Positions 8,990 to 18,173 are shown, counted from the first letter of the stretch. The stretch: 64,000 nt of DNA from Gammaproteobacteria bacterium (GCA_024640985.1 JAHEDY010000009.1:1-64000), one strand, 5' to 3'. Numbers and translations are program-made. The notes: generated by a model not told the origin, from the letters alone.

Positions 8990-9617
8990 TTTGAAAACAC
9001 TGCGTCGAGATTATCAGGTTGGAGAGTTGCTGGAGGATGACGCCGGGAGCGATCCCTTGGCTCTGTTTGCTCGTTGGTTAACTGACGCACAAAGCACCAG
9101 TCAGCTGGAGCCCAATGCGATGACGTTGGCGACCGTCGACGGGATGGGTCATCCACATGCGCGGATTGTGCTACTGAAGGGTCAGAACGACCGTGATTTT
9201 AAGTTCTACACCAACTATTTAAGTCACAAAGGTGAGGAATTGTTGGCATCACCGTCAGCAGCATTGGTGTTTTGGTGGGATCAGCTTGAGCGTCAGGTGC
9301 GTGTTGAAGGATCTGTTGAGAAACTGAGTGACGATGAAAACGATGAGTATTTTCAGGAGCGCCCAAAAGGCTCTCGTCTGGGGGCTTGGGCGAGCCGGCA
9401 GTCTGAAGTGATTCAGTCTCACCATGTCTTAACCGAGACCATGAGCGCGCTTGAAGCTCAGTACCCCGATCAGGTGCCGAGGCCTGCACACTGGGGTGGT
9501 TATGCGGTTCGTGCGACTCGAATCGAGTTTTGGCAAGGCCGATCATCACGCCTGCATGACCGCCTAGACTATCGATTCGACGGAACAAGTTGGAATCGAG
9601 TGCGTCGTTCCCCATAG
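8979..9617 (+). CDS. pdxH: Pyridoxamine 5'-phosphate oxidase
   Basis: 212-residue FMN enzyme that oxidises pyridoxine or pyridoxamine 5'-phosphate to PLP (vitamin B6 salvage and last biosynthetic step). Family signatures: NAMTLATVDGMGHPHARIVLLKG, FYTNYLSHKGEEL, FWWDQLERQVRVEG and the C-terminal W-G-Y...IEFWQGRSSRLHDR with R-R-x-P at the end. The start is the ATG at 8979 inside the radA end, with GGAG upstream; a longer in-frame extension to 8796 lies entirely within radA and is rejected. Length equals E. coli PdxH within a few residues. Confidence 0.96.
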   Translation: MNRDLKTLRRDYQVGELLEDDAGSDPLALFARWLTDAQSTSQLEPNAMTLATVDGMGHPHARIVLLKGQNDRDFKFYTNYLSHKGEELLASPSAALVFWWDQLERQVRVEGSVEKLSDDENDEYFQERPKGSRLGAWASRQSEVIQSHHVLTETMSALEAQYPDQVPRPAHWGGYAVRATRIEFWQGRSSRLHDRLDYRFDGTSWNRVRRSP

Positions 9618-9648
9618 TATGTTGCATCGCAGAAAACAAGGGGTTGTG

Positions 9649-10647
9649 ATGGCGCAGATTGGCAAGATATTGGCGGCTGGGTTGTACTTTGTCGGCACCA
9701 CAGCGGTGTCATCCGAAGTCTATGTGACGGTCGCTCCCGTCTCTGAATTGCAAGAGCGTGTCACGGCAGAGTTTCCAGCAAGTGCCGAACCGATCGAGAC
9801 CAGCCTGCTGTCTTCAGGAATTTCTGCCGAGATCCTCTCAATCAAAGCCCGTCCTGGAGACCGAGTACCCAAAGGGACAACGGTGGTTCAATTGGATTGT
9901 CGGGAAACGGAATTCCGTCGTGATTTAGCTTTGCAAGATCTCAAGCAGGCTGAAATCCAACTGCAGTTCAGGCAACGTCAAGCAGCGCGAATTGCCAAGC
10001 TTGCCGAAACCAATATTGCGAGCGAAGAGCTGAAAGATACTCGAGCTACTGAATTGCAGCAGTCGCGTGTGGCCTTAAACGCAAGCGAGGTCGCACTCAA
10101 AGAAGCGGAATTACAGGTCTCACGGTGTACGGTAAGCGTACCCTTTGATGCAGTGATCGTTAGTCAGTTGGCTTCTGTTGGTACCCGTGTCTCTGTGGGT
10201 CATCCGATCATTGAAATCGTCTCAACAGCGGTTGATATTCGGGCGCGGATTCCTTTTGATCATGTCGTTGATGCGACACAGCGGGTTGAATTTCAGTCCG
10301 GACAACAGTCGGTAATTGTCGAACTGGTTGTTGAAAGTGATGCGGTTGATACGGGAACTGGCACCCGTCTTCTGCGGTTTCAACCTCAGTCTGCGATTGA
10401 TCCGGGAATCCCTGGGGTGCTTCGGATGCGCTCACAAACACGGGTATTGCCAGCGGATTTTCTGGTTGAACGCAATCGTAAGTACGGAATCATGGCTGCC
10501 ATCGACGGCAAAGCAGCATTTATTGAGCGCCCTAATGCGACGCTCGGACAGCCAGTCCGTGTGACAGACCTTGCTCTGGGGTTGTCGCTGATTCGAGAAG
10601 GTCGATTTAAAGCGCGTCATGGCGACACCTTGGTGATTCGTCAATGA
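9649..10647 (+). CDS. RND efflux periplasmic adaptor (membrane fusion protein)
   Basis: 332-residue membrane-fusion protein of the HlyD/AcrA type that links an RND pump to an outer-membrane channel. It has a signal peptide (MAQIGKILAAGLYFVGTTAVSS), a lipoyl half (SAEILSIKARPGDRVPKGTTVVQLD), an alpha-helical hairpin rich in Ala, Gln and Glu (about residues 85-140) and the second lipoyl half (CTVSVPFDAVIVSQLASVGTRVSVG). It is shorter than AcrA (about 380). The start is the ATG at 9649 behind AAGGGG; an upstream in-frame ATG at 9619 lacks a site. The last codons overlap the RND permease start (ATGA), so the two are coupled. Confidence 0.83.
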   Translation: MAQIGKILAAGLYFVGTTAVSSEVYVTVAPVSELQERVTAEFPASAEPIETSLLSSGISAEILSIKARPGDRVPKGTTVVQLDCRETEFRRDLALQDLKQAEIQLQFRQRQAARIAKLAETNIASEELKDTRATELQQSRVALNASEVALKEAELQVSRCTVSVPFDAVIVSQLASVGTRVSVGHPIIEIVSTAVDIRARIPFDHVVDATQRVEFQSGQQSVIVELVVESDAVDTGTGTRLLRFQPQSAIDPGIPGVLRMRSQTRVLPADFLVERNRKYGIMAAIDGKAAFIERPNATLGQPVRVTDLALGLSLIREGRFKARHGDTLVIRQ

Positions 10648-13600
10648 TCGGATTTGCACGACTTCTGATCGGCAATAAAGTCCTCACCAATCTCACATTC
10701 ATTTTGGTCCTGGCGATGGGTGTTCTTGCCTATTGGTCACTGCCACGACAGCAAGATCCCACGATTAATTTTAATTGGATTGTCATTACCTCCTCATGGC
10801 CTGGTGCCTCAGCGCTTGATGTGGAAAGCCGAATTACTGATCCCATCGAGGAGGCGATTCAACGGGTGGATCATTTGGATTTTGTTTCCAGTTATTCGCG
10901 CGAAGGTCTGGCCTCGATTTTGGTGCGTTTCGACGATATTCCAGAGCATGTTTTCGAGCGCCGCCTCGGCGACTTACGGCGCGAAGTGAATACTGCAGAA
11001 GGTCAATTTCCTGCTGAAGCAACGGATCCGATTTTTATCGAGATTACCTCGTCGAACGCGTTTCCAGCGGCGACTTTGGCGCTTGTTGGTTCCGGTGACG
11101 ATGACAGTCTCCGTGAGCAAGCCGTTCTAATTGAAAAAGAGCTCGAGCGACGTGAACGGATTGATCGGATCGATACACAGGGGATGGCAGATCCAGAAAT
11201 TCGGATTGAGTTTGACGCCACCCGGCTGGCTGCACTTGGTCTTGCGCCTTCTGATGTGGCGTCCACTGTACAAACCTATTTTCAGGATTTAGCGGCCGGT
11301 GAGCTCGATGTTGCCGGATCGAACTGGCTGGTCCGGCTGAAAGGGAAATCCACCGACGCATTTGATCTCAATCGATTTCCGATTATGGGTCGGGATGGCA
11401 GCGTTCGGATTGGTGATGTTGCACGGGTCACGCGCACCCAAGCAGAGCGATCCGAGTTGGTGAGATATGCGGGCGAGCCTGCGGTGTTATTAGCGGTCAT
11501 GAAAGCCGAAGGTGCCAATACCTTGGAGCTGGTTGACGAGGTTAAGGACTACATAGCCACCAGGAATGAGTTGGAATCAGTCACCGGTACTCGACTGGAG
11601 TTGATTGATGATCAGACGATCCCGACCCGCAAAGCCCTAACAATCATGCAAAACAATGCACTGATTGGATTGATGCTGGTGCTGTTGGTTGCCTGGATCT
11701 TTCTGGGATTGAAGATCGCAGTCCTCACGGCGATCGGGATACCGTTTATTTTAGCCGGGACATTCTGGATTCTTCAGGGCATGGATCAAACACTCAACGT
11801 GACGGTGTTACTTGGCGTTGTGATCGCATTGGGAATGTTAGTTGACGACGCAGTTGTGGTGGTTGAAGCCATTTACTACCGAGTTGAGCGCGGATTTTCC
11901 GGGATCAATGCTGTGTTGGATGCCTTGACGGAAACGGCCGCGCCGGTCACGGCTGCGGTTTTGACGACGGTTGCAGCCTTTATGCCGCTGATGCTGTTAC
12001 CAGGCATTCTTGGCAAATTCATGATGGTGATTCCTTTGGTGGTGTCGATTGCGCTACTGATCAGCTTGGTTGAAGCATTTTGGATGTTGCCGGGTCATGT
12101 ACTGGGGTCGGGGATGCACTTAAATCCAGCCGGAAAGATGCAGCAATTTCGGCAACGATTGAACCGTGGCATCCGTCATCTCTATACCCATGCATTAGTT
12201 CGGGCACTTCGGCGTCCAATCACGACCCTGGTCATTGCAGGAGTTGCTTTTCTTGGAGCGGTTGGTTTGTTGGCCAGCGGTCAAATTCGTGCCGATTTTT
12301 TCGCTTCAGATCCAATTCGTGTTTTTTACGTCAATCTCGAAACGGAGCCTGGAACCAAGCTCGAACGAACGCTCGATTTAACGCTGGAAATCGAAAAAGC
12401 GGTTCGTGCGAATTTAGCTGATGAGGAGGCGCGTGGCATCGTCGCTTATGCGGGCCAACAATTCACCGAGACCGAGCCTTTGCGCGGAAGCCATCGTGGT
12501 CAAGTGTTGGTTGGGTTGCATCCAGAGGGTCGAGAAGTCTCAGAGATCGTCGATGGCATGCGTGAAGCGGTGCTTCGAGTCCCTGGCCCATCTCGGGTGA
12601 CCTTTCTTGAACTCGCAGGTGGCCCGCCTGCTGCCAAACCAATCTCGATTAAAGTTCGCGGATCTGACTTTTCTGAACTCCGTTCGGCAGCCGATGAGAT
12701 TCGGGCGATTCTGCAAAATACGGCAGGGGTCAAAGATATTACCGATGATGCACAGGATGGTCGTTTAGCCCTGCAGCTCAAATTAGACCCTGATCAAGTC
12801 GCTCGATCAGGTCTGGTGCCCCAGGAAATTGCTCGGAATATTCGAATTCTTGTCGATGGTGAAATTGTCGAGACAGTCCAGGACCAAGGGGAGACCGTAG
12901 ATATCCGAGTGGTGGCCGAGGATGGCCAATTCTCGTCGCCTTCCAAATTGTTAAGTACGCAATTACCCAGTGCTAACGGTGACATGATTTCTTTAAGTGA
13001 GTTGGTGGATGCTGAGCGAGCACCAGCACTGGGAACCATTCGTCATTACAATTTTCGACGGACGATTACTGTGGAGGCTGACATCGACTCAGCCGTCACC
13101 GATACCTTGACTGCGAATCAAGCGGTGATGGATGTTTGGGCTCAGTTGCAGCCATCCTATCCCAACGTGAATTTAGATTTTTCAGGAGAGCTTGATGATA
13201 TTCAGGAGAGCCTCGACTCTATTGGAATTCTGTTCTTATTTGGCTTAGGGGTGATGTATCTCATTCTGGGAACTCAGTTTAAGAGCTATGGCCAACCGTT
13301 ATTGATTTTAGTGACCGTTCCATTGGCATTTACAGGAGTGGTGCTCGGTCTTTTTGTGACCGGTAATCCGCTGTCTCTGTACACCCTTTATGGAGTTGTT
13401 GCCTTATCTGGAATTGCAGTGAATTCGGCCATTGTTTTGATCAGTGCGGCGAACGACCGTCTGATCGCTGGAATGAGTCTGAAACACGCCACTGTCTATG
13501 CAGGCCGCCGGCGTGTCGTTCCTATTGTGATTACAGTGCTGACAACGATTGCGGGTCTGTTTTCGCTAGCCGCAGGACTTGGGGGGTCTTCGCTGATCTG

Positions 13601-13727
13601 GGGCCCTGTTGCAACAGCCATCGTCTGGGGGCTCGGCTTTAGCTCGGTGTTGACGCTGTTTGTGGTTCCAATTCTTTATTATCTCACTGGAAAGAAACGC
13701 GAACGTCGCTTAAATCCATCCTCTTGA
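10644..13727 (+). CDS. RND-family efflux permease (AcrB-like)
   Basis: 1027-residue proton-driven RND pump with the twofold repeat of six membrane segments plus a large periplasmic loop. The amino end is FARLLIGNKVLTNLTFI (TM1). The proton-relay aspartates D401 and D402 lie in GMLVDDAVVVVEA. The second half has LFLFGLGVMYLILGTQFKSY and a GIAVNSAIVLIS segment. The substrate is unknown. It forms a two-gene operon with the adaptor just upstream; no outer-membrane factor gene is nearby, so a shared TolC-type channel is likely. The stop codon lies inside the sigma-32 -35 element of the following hsp20 gene. Confidence 0.88.
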   Translation: MIGFARLLIGNKVLTNLTFILVLAMGVLAYWSLPRQQDPTINFNWIVITSSWPGASALDVESRITDPIEEAIQRVDHLDFVSSYSREGLASILVRFDDIPEHVFERRLGDLRREVNTAEGQFPAEATDPIFIEITSSNAFPAATLALVGSGDDDSLREQAVLIEKELERRERIDRIDTQGMADPEIRIEFDATRLAALGLAPSDVASTVQTYFQDLAAGELDVAGSNWLVRLKGKSTDAFDLNRFPIMGRDGSVRIGDVARVTRTQAERSELVRYAGEPAVLLAVMKAEGANTLELVDEVKDYIATRNELESVTGTRLELIDDQTIPTRKALTIMQNNALIGLMLVLLVAWIFLGLKIAVLTAIGIPFILAGTFWILQGMDQTLNVTVLLGVVIALGMLVDDAVVVVEAIYYRVERGFSGINAVLDALTETAAPVTAAVLTTVAAFMPLMLLPGILGKFMMVIPLVVSIALLISLVEAFWMLPGHVLGSGMHLNPAGKMQQFRQRLNRGIRHLYTHALVRALRRPITTLVIAGVAFLGAVGLLASGQIRADFFASDPIRVFYVNLETEPGTKLERTLDLTLEIEKAVRANLADEEARGIVAYAGQQFTETEPLRGSHRGQVLVGLHPEGREVSEIVDGMREAVLRVPGPSRVTFLELAGGPPAAKPISIKVRGSDFSELRSAADEIRAILQNTAGVKDITDDAQDGRLALQLKLDPDQVARSGLVPQEIARNIRILVDGEIVETVQDQGETVDIRVVAEDGQFSSPSKLLSTQLPSANGDMISLSELVDAERAPALGTIRHYNFRRTITVEADIDSAVTDTLTANQAVMDVWAQLQPSYPNVNLDFSGELDDIQESLDSIGILFLFGLGVMYLILGTQFKSYGQPLLILVTVPLAFTGVVLGLFVTGNPLSLYTLYGVVALSGIAVNSAIVLISAANDRLIAGMSLKHATVYAGRRRVVPIVITVLTTIAGLFSLAAGLGGSSLIWGPVATAIVWGLGFSSVLTLFVVPILYYLTGKKRERRLNPSS

Positions 13728-13750
13728 AAATTTGTCGTGCGATCCCATTT
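13723..13750 (+). promoter_or_regulatory. Sigma-32 heat-shock promoter of hsp20
   Basis: A CTTGAAA element (13723-13729) and a CCCATTT element (13744-13750) are separated by 14 bases. This equals the sigma-32 (RpoH) consensus of CTTGAAA, a 13-17 base gap and CCCATNT. The -35 overlaps the TGA stop of the RND permease. Transcription would begin near 13757 and give a leader of about 80 nt before hsp20. Confidence 0.8.
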
Positions 13751-13836
13751 CTATTTTGAGGCGCCATCTTGGGCCTTAAACACTAAACCGCTCTGTCGTA
13801 ATGAAGAGCACATATTGATCGCTTTAGGAGGATCAC

Positions 13837-14274
13837 ATGACAGTAGACCTTTCACCCTTATATCGTACAGCCATTGGTTTTGACCGACTTGCTGGCATGC
13901 TTGAAAACGCGAATCGCGTTGAGAGTGCAGGCTATCCCCCGTACAACATTGAAGTCACTGGGGAGGATGAATACCAAATCATCATGGCCGTAGCGGGGTT
14001 CACAGATGATGAGCTTTCGATTGAGTCTAAGCAGAACGAGCTCACCGTTTCAGGTGACAAGTCTGAGTCGGCTGAAGAGCGGAAGTTCTTGCATCGAGGA
14101 ATTGCAAACCGTGGTTTTGAACGTAAGTTCCAATTGGCCGATCACGTGTTCGTTAAAGGTGCTCGGCTCGAGCACGGACTGCTTCATATTGAGCTGTACC
14201 GTGAACTGCCGGAGGCATTGAAGCCCCGTTCGATTTCGATTGAAACAGGAAAACTCATCGAAAACCAATCCTGA
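13837..14274 (+). CDS. Small heat-shock protein (Hsp20/IbpA family)
   Basis: 145-residue cytoplasmic holdase that binds unfolding proteins. It has an alpha-crystallin domain (about residues 33-125) with YNIEVTGEDEYQIIMAVAGF, LSIESKQNELTVSG and the RGIANRGFERKFQLADHV segment of IbpA/IbpB. The tail carries the I-x-I oligomerisation motif (RSISIE). The start ATG follows TAGGAGG. It is a single-gene unit: a sigma-32 promoter upstream and a strong terminator directly downstream. Confidence 0.92.
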   Translation: MTVDLSPLYRTAIGFDRLAGMLENANRVESAGYPPYNIEVTGEDEYQIIMAVAGFTDDELSIESKQNELTVSGDKSESAEERKFLHRGIANRGFERKFQLADHVFVKGARLEHGLLHIELYRELPEALKPRSISIETGKLIENQS

Positions 14275-14280
14275 TGGTGA

Positions 14281-14306
14281 AAGGCCCGGTATTCCGGGCC
14301 TTTTTT
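14281..14306 (+). terminator. Rho-independent terminator of hsp20
   Basis: A 9-bp perfect stem (AAGGCCCGG / CCGGGCCTT) with a TATT loop is followed by a run of T. It begins seven bases after the hsp20 stop. Confidence 0.95.
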
Positions 14307-14590
14307 ATGTGTTAAGAGACGATTGATCTCAATTATTGTGGTGTCGTGATCAATCATGACTTGTCAAACGGCTCTCTCTGGCTACCAATAGCCTTCAGTG
14401 AATCACGTAATCAGGCCAATGAGACTGTGCTTCATGACCTAGAATCGTCGGTTCGTATCCTGCGAATGGAGACCGATGAAAATGGTTGGATGGCGCGGGT
14501 AGCAAGCCGGTATATCGAATCAGAATGTGCTTGAAACACTGAATGTTTGTCGAAAAATTTGGTATAAAGACGCCTCTTAGGAGGGATCTC
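14307..14590. other. Stretch without a convincing gene
   Basis: Between the hsp20 terminator and the 30-codon gene at 14591 I see no convincing coding sequence. An open frame at 14346-14534 (plus strand, 62 codons) has no ribosome site and no recognisable fold. A TATAAA hexamer at 14563-14568 could be a -10 element for the small membrane genes that follow, but no good -35 is at the right distance. Confidence 0.5.
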
Positions 14591-14683
14591 ATGAAATTAT
14601 TGAAAGAACTAACTCACGGCGATACCGGTTTTGCACTGATGTTGATCGCAATGGCAATGACGATTTTGGCGTTGGCATTCTAG
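14591..14683 (+). CDS. 30-residue putative membrane peptide
   Basis: An open frame of 30 codons (ATG to TAG) preceded by TAGGAGG with a six-base spacer, one of the best ribosome sites in the window. The product starts with a short charged head (MKLLKELTHGDTG) and ends in an uninterrupted hydrophobic helix (FALMLIAMAMTILALAF), typical of a single-span small membrane protein. The stop lies five bases before the next membrane gene, suggesting co-translation. Function unknown; I do not recognise a family. Confidence 0.55.
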   Translation: MKLLKELTHGDTGFALMLIAMAMTILALAF

Positions 14684-14687
14684 TTCA

Positions 14688-15038
14688 ATGCGTTCATCCA
14701 CTTACGCGATCGCGTGTTTAGTCATGGTGTTCGCGTGTTTGAGTCTGCAACACTATTATCCATCAAAGGCCGCGTATACCCTGACGGCTTTTGTCTCCGG
14801 CATGGTTTGTGGGCTCTATGTCTTTAAAACCCTTTGGGTGGGGTTGGCCAAAGATTGGATTGCTGGGGCTGTGATTGTATTGACAGCGCTGTTTACGATT
14901 ATCCTTCCAGCGGTTCAGTTGCTGCTTCAGTCACCTTCGCTTTATATCTCAGCACTTGTCTTTGGCGCACTGGCTGTCGGCGTGCTTCGGGAGCGACTTC
15001 CGCAGACTCTGGAATCGGTCTCAGGTCGTGATCATTGA
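14688..15038 (+). CDS. Hypothetical multi-span membrane protein
   Basis: 116-residue hydrophobic protein with about four membrane helices (roughly residues 5-22, 30-50, 57-76 and 83-100) and a polar tail. No family is recognised. It has no strong Shine-Dalgarno sequence, which fits translational coupling to the 30-codon gene four bases upstream. Its stop codon overlaps the TTG start of the glycerate kinase gene, so it is probably read from the same transcript. Confidence 0.6.
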   Translation: MRSSTYAIACLVMVFACLSLQHYYPSKAAYTLTAFVSGMVCGLYVFKTLWVGLAKDWIAGAVIVLTALFTIILPAVQLLLQSPSLYISALVFGALAVGVLRERLPQTLESVSGRDH

Positions 15039-16285
15039 ATCCTTCTGATCTTCTTCGAGTCGCATTTGATCATGCCGTCGCGGCTGCGCAGGCGGAATGT
15101 TTGATTCCGCATCTGAATGAGCTTCCGACGATTGATGGGAAAACTCGGTTTTTGGTTGTCGGAAAGGCGGCCGCCCAACATGCCTCGACCGCCGCCGAAT
15201 GCCTTGGTGACATTGAAGGGCTTTGTATTATCCCCAAAGGTCATCAAGTATCGACCACGCTCACTGTGATTGAGGCCTCCCATCCCGTCCCTGATGCAGG
15301 AAGCTTGCAGGCTGCAGAAGCAGCGCTCGCATTGGCTCAATCGCTGGGCCCTGACGATCGACTGGTCTGTCTGATTTCCGGTGGGGGGTCAGCGCTGATG
15401 TCTGCACCACTTGCAGCGATGGATCCTGATTTAAAAATGCGAACACACCGAGCATTGCTTGCATCAGGGGCCACAATTTCTGAATTGAATACCGTGCGTA
15501 AACAATTATCGCTTGTTAAAGGTGGTCGACTGGCTGAAGCCTGCCAAGGGCATGTGTTGAATTTTTTGGTGTCTGATGTTCCCGGTGATCGTGTGGAATT
15601 CATCGCCTCTGGACCGACAGTCCCTGCAAATACACATCAGAGCGATGCGATTGAGGTATTAAAGCGTTATCAGATTGATCTCTTGGATGAACTGCTGCCT
15701 TGGTTATCCAACAGAGACCATGCGACGCCGCAGCCGGACGCAGATTGCTTCCAACGAGTGACGACAACGATCGTCGCAGCACCATCACAGTCATTAAAAC
15801 AAGCACAAGCCTTCCTCGAATCTAAAGGCGTGGAGTGTTGGCTGTTAGGGGATTCGATTGAGGGAGACTCTGTCACCGTCGCCCGGGTAATGGCTGAAAC
15901 GGCGCTGTGGCAGCGACGTCATCGGACGCTTGAACGTCCACTGTGTTTATTGTCTGGCGGTGAAACAACCGTCAAAGTGGTTGCGGATGGCATTGGTGGC
16001 CCCAATGCGCATTTTGCGCTGGCGTTACTGGATGCACTTGAGGGTGCGAGAGGGATTTCAGCGATCGTCTGTGATACCGATGGTGTCGACGGTGGCGCTC
16101 AGATTGCTGGAGCATTGATTGATGATCAGACCTTGATGAAAGCGCGTCGCCAAGGCCTGGATCATCGGGATGCGATGTCGAGACAAGATGCACACACCTT
16201 CTTCCAATCGATCGGGCAATCCGTCATTCCAGGGCCTACCGGTACAAACGTCAATGATTTTCGGGCGATTTTGATCGAACCTTAG
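15035..16285 (+). CDS. Glycerate 2-kinase (MOFRL family)
   Basis: 416-residue kinase of the GckA/TtuD (MOFRL) family that phosphorylates D-glycerate to 2-phosphoglycerate, the exit of glyoxylate and tartronate-semialdehyde metabolism into glycolysis. Signatures: FLVVGKAAAQHA, SHPVPDAGSLQAA, LISGGGSALMSAP, LNTVRKQLSLVKGGRLA, FLVSDVPGD and, in the C-terminal MOFRL domain, LCLLSGGETTVKV..GGPNAHFAL and VCDTDGVDGG. The start is TTG at 15035, overlapping the stop of the upstream membrane gene by four bases. It converges with the AEC transporter gene, overlapping by four bases. Malate synthase G at 19.5-21.6 kb serves related glyoxylate metabolism. Confidence 0.87.
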   Translation: MNPSDLLRVAFDHAVAAAQAECLIPHLNELPTIDGKTRFLVVGKAAAQHASTAAECLGDIEGLCIIPKGHQVSTTLTVIEASHPVPDAGSLQAAEAALALAQSLGPDDRLVCLISGGGSALMSAPLAAMDPDLKMRTHRALLASGATISELNTVRKQLSLVKGGRLAEACQGHVLNFLVSDVPGDRVEFIASGPTVPANTHQSDAIEVLKRYQIDLLDELLPWLSNRDHATPQPDADCFQRVTTTIVAAPSQSLKQAQAFLESKGVECWLLGDSIEGDSVTVARVMAETALWQRRHRTLERPLCLLSGGETTVKVVADGIGGPNAHFALALLDALEGARGISAIVCDTDGVDGGAQIAGALIDDQTLMKARRQGLDHRDAMSRQDAHTFFQSIGQSVIPGPTGTNVNDFRAILIEP

Positions 16286-17217
16286 ACACTCGTGAGAAGC
16301 GCGATCACCACAGAAATTGTGACAATCGATGACACGGTTGAGATAAAAATACTCGTTGTGGCCGTCGGTGGTGAGACCTGGTAACGACTCGCAAAAAGAT
16401 ACATATTCATTCCAGTCGGCATTGCAGCAAGCATCGTTGCCACCGATAGCCATAATGTCTCAAGACCAAGCCACGAGCCAAGTAAAAAGACCCCCAATGG
16501 ATGCGCGGAATTTTTCAGTATGGTCACGAGAATAGCCGGTCCGACTGAGCCTGAGATGGAATAACTGGCCAGTGAACTCCCAAGCACAAATAGTGCAGCA
16601 GGCACCACGCTTGTGGCCACGAGATGAAACATTTCTGCGGCAATTGGATGAATGCCAAAGTTGGTCATTTTCCAGGCGAATCCGAGGGCTAATCCAACAA
16701 TTAAAGGATTGGCAACGAGTCCGGATAGGACCTGCTTCGGGAGATTCGCAAGACCTGCATCACGACCACGAGCAATTTCGATCGCGACCGTGACGGCCGT
16801 AAAAATGGTCATTCCATGGACTGAGATCAGTAAAAATAAGGGGAAGAGGGCTTCGTCGCCAAGTGCTCGTGGGATGAGGGGAACACCCAATAAAACCGTA
16901 TTGGAAAAGCACGAGCCAAGACCAATGATCATCGATTCCACCACAGGCCTTTTTAACAGTAGCCAACTGACGATGAGTCCGACGGCAAAGACGGCAGCGA
17001 GTGGAATGTAGTAGCTCACAAAAAGTGTAGTGGCAGAGGCTTTGGGTGACTCGAGTTCGACAACTGCGGAAAACAAAAGCATAGGAACGGCGAAGTCAAA
17101 CACATACTTGGATAGCCCTTCACGGTGTGATCCTGAGAAGAATCCAAATCGGGTCGAAAAATATCCGATCAACCCCAGTGCGAGCACTGGGGCAAGGACG
17201 TAAACAACCTCGGTCAT
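16282..17217 (-). CDS. AEC-family transporter in a TPP-riboswitch operon
   Basis: 311-residue membrane protein of the auxin efflux carrier (AEC) family with about ten membrane helices in two repeats. It starts MTEVVYVLAPVLALGLIGYFSTRFGFF and has the conserved LGSCFSNTVLLGVPL and ATMLAAMPTGMNMYLFASRY segments with the crossover-type prolines. AEC members are secondary carriers of small organic anions or neutral metabolites. The start ATG overlaps the stop of the upstream binding-protein gene (ATGA), so both are translated together under the TPP riboswitch at 18.2-18.3 kb. This suggests a thiamine-precursor substrate (inference). An in-frame extension to 17307 lies inside the binding-protein gene and is rejected. 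Confidence 0.82.
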   Translation of the reverse strand: MTEVVYVLAPVLALGLIGYFSTRFGFFSGSHREGLSKYVFDFAVPMLLFSAVVELESPKASATTLFVSYYIPLAAVFAVGLIVSWLLLKRPVVESMIIGLGSCFSNTVLLGVPLIPRALGDEALFPLFLLISVHGMTIFTAVTVAIEIARGRDAGLANLPKQVLSGLVANPLIVGLALGFAWKMTNFGIHPIAAEMFHLVATSVVPAALFVLGSSLASYSISGSVGPAILVTILKNSAHPLGVFLLGSWLGLETLWLSVATMLAAMPTGMNMYLFASRYQVSPPTATTSIFISTVSSIVTISVVIALLTSV

Positions 17218-18173
17218 TGCGCTCCTAATGGAAAGAGGTAGGTCTCTGGCTGGGGAATGGCTTTGATGAGTCCTCGGTCTTTCATGAAGTGTGCAAACTG
17301 ATTCCATGAGTGTGCGTCAGTTTTTCGGGTTTCGCGAGCAAGCTTAGGCAATGTATCCCGCCACGCACGACGATTGAGCTCGTTGTCGAGAAGATCAGGC
17401 CGATAGCTGACAAATGCGGCATAGCTTCCCTCCGGGTCTTCAAGAATCATGCTGGAGGCCTGATCCAGCACGCTCAAAAACCGCTCGAGTTTATCAGTTC
17501 CAGCGTAGTCAGGATGCGCAACTAAGATCAATTCTTCGTAGGCAGGAACGCCGTGTTCTTCGGGATAAAATGCACGACCGGGGCGTCCATCAATATCCAT
17601 TTGATTGAGTTCGAAGTTCCGAAATGCCCCGATGACAGCGTCGACCTGCTTGGCATACAGTGACGGTGAGAGTGCAAAGTTCACGTTGACCAACGTCACA
17701 TCGGCAAGCGTCAATCCATGTGTTTCAAGCATTGCTCCAAGAACAGCATCTTCAAATCCGCCAACTGAAAAACCAACCGTTTTCCCTTTGAGATCAGTGA
17801 TGGTCTTGATCTCGGAATCAGCCAGGACCACCAGTGAATTCAATGGGCTATGAACCAGTGTCCCAATCCGCATCAAGGGCAGCTCGTTATTGAGATCAAC
17901 CATCAGTGATGGTTGGTAGCTAATGGCCACATCGGCTTGTTTTGCCGCTGCCAGTTTGGGGGGCATTGACGGGTCTGCAGGCTCAACCAGTGTCACGGTG
18001 AGATTGGCCTTGTCAAATAATCCGGTTTGGCTTGCGACGATGAGTGGTGCGTGGTCTGGATTGATAAACCAATCGAGAAGTACGGTGACCTCATCCTTTG
18101 CCGCATGACTCGCGGAGGTTGTGGTGAGTGAAAGTCCGCAGAGCGCGGCGGTAATGAATTGTCGAATACACAT
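17214..18173 (-). CDS. Periplasmic substrate-binding protein, ThiY/NMT1-like
   Basis: 319-residue secreted binding protein of the NMT1/THI5-like family that includes ThiY, which binds hydroxymethylpyrimidine-type thiamine precursors. A signal peptide (MCIRQFITAALCGLSLTTTS..) is followed by VTVLLDWFINPDHAPLIVASQTGLF, the usual ThiY opening, and by the DLKGKTVGFSVGGFEDAVL and DAVIGAFRNFELNQM segments. The start ATG at 18173 has AGGAG seven bases upstream; an in-frame upstream start at 18215 lacks one. It is the first gene after the TPP riboswitch and is coupled to an AEC carrier. No ABC permease (thiX) or ATPase (thiZ) follows, which is unusual. Confidence 0.82.
   Translation of the reverse strand: MCIRQFITAALCGLSLTTTSASHAAKDEVTVLLDWFINPDHAPLIVASQTGLFDKANLTVTLVEPADPSMPPKLAAAKQADVAISYQPSLMVDLNNELPLMRIGTLVHSPLNSLVVLADSEIKTITDLKGKTVGFSVGGFEDAVLGAMLETHGLTLADVTLVNVNFALSPSLYAKQVDAVIGAFRNFELNQMDIDGRPGRAFYPEEHGVPAYEELILVAHPDYAGTDKLERFLSVLDQASSMILEDPEGSYAAFVSYRPDLLDNELNRRAWRDTLPKLARETRKTDAHSWNQFAHFMKDRGLIKAIPQPETYLFPLGAQ

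Noticed and set aside
14346..14534. 62-codon frame after hsp20
   Set aside because: No ribosome site, no recognisable fold and low-complexity composition; treated as non-coding.
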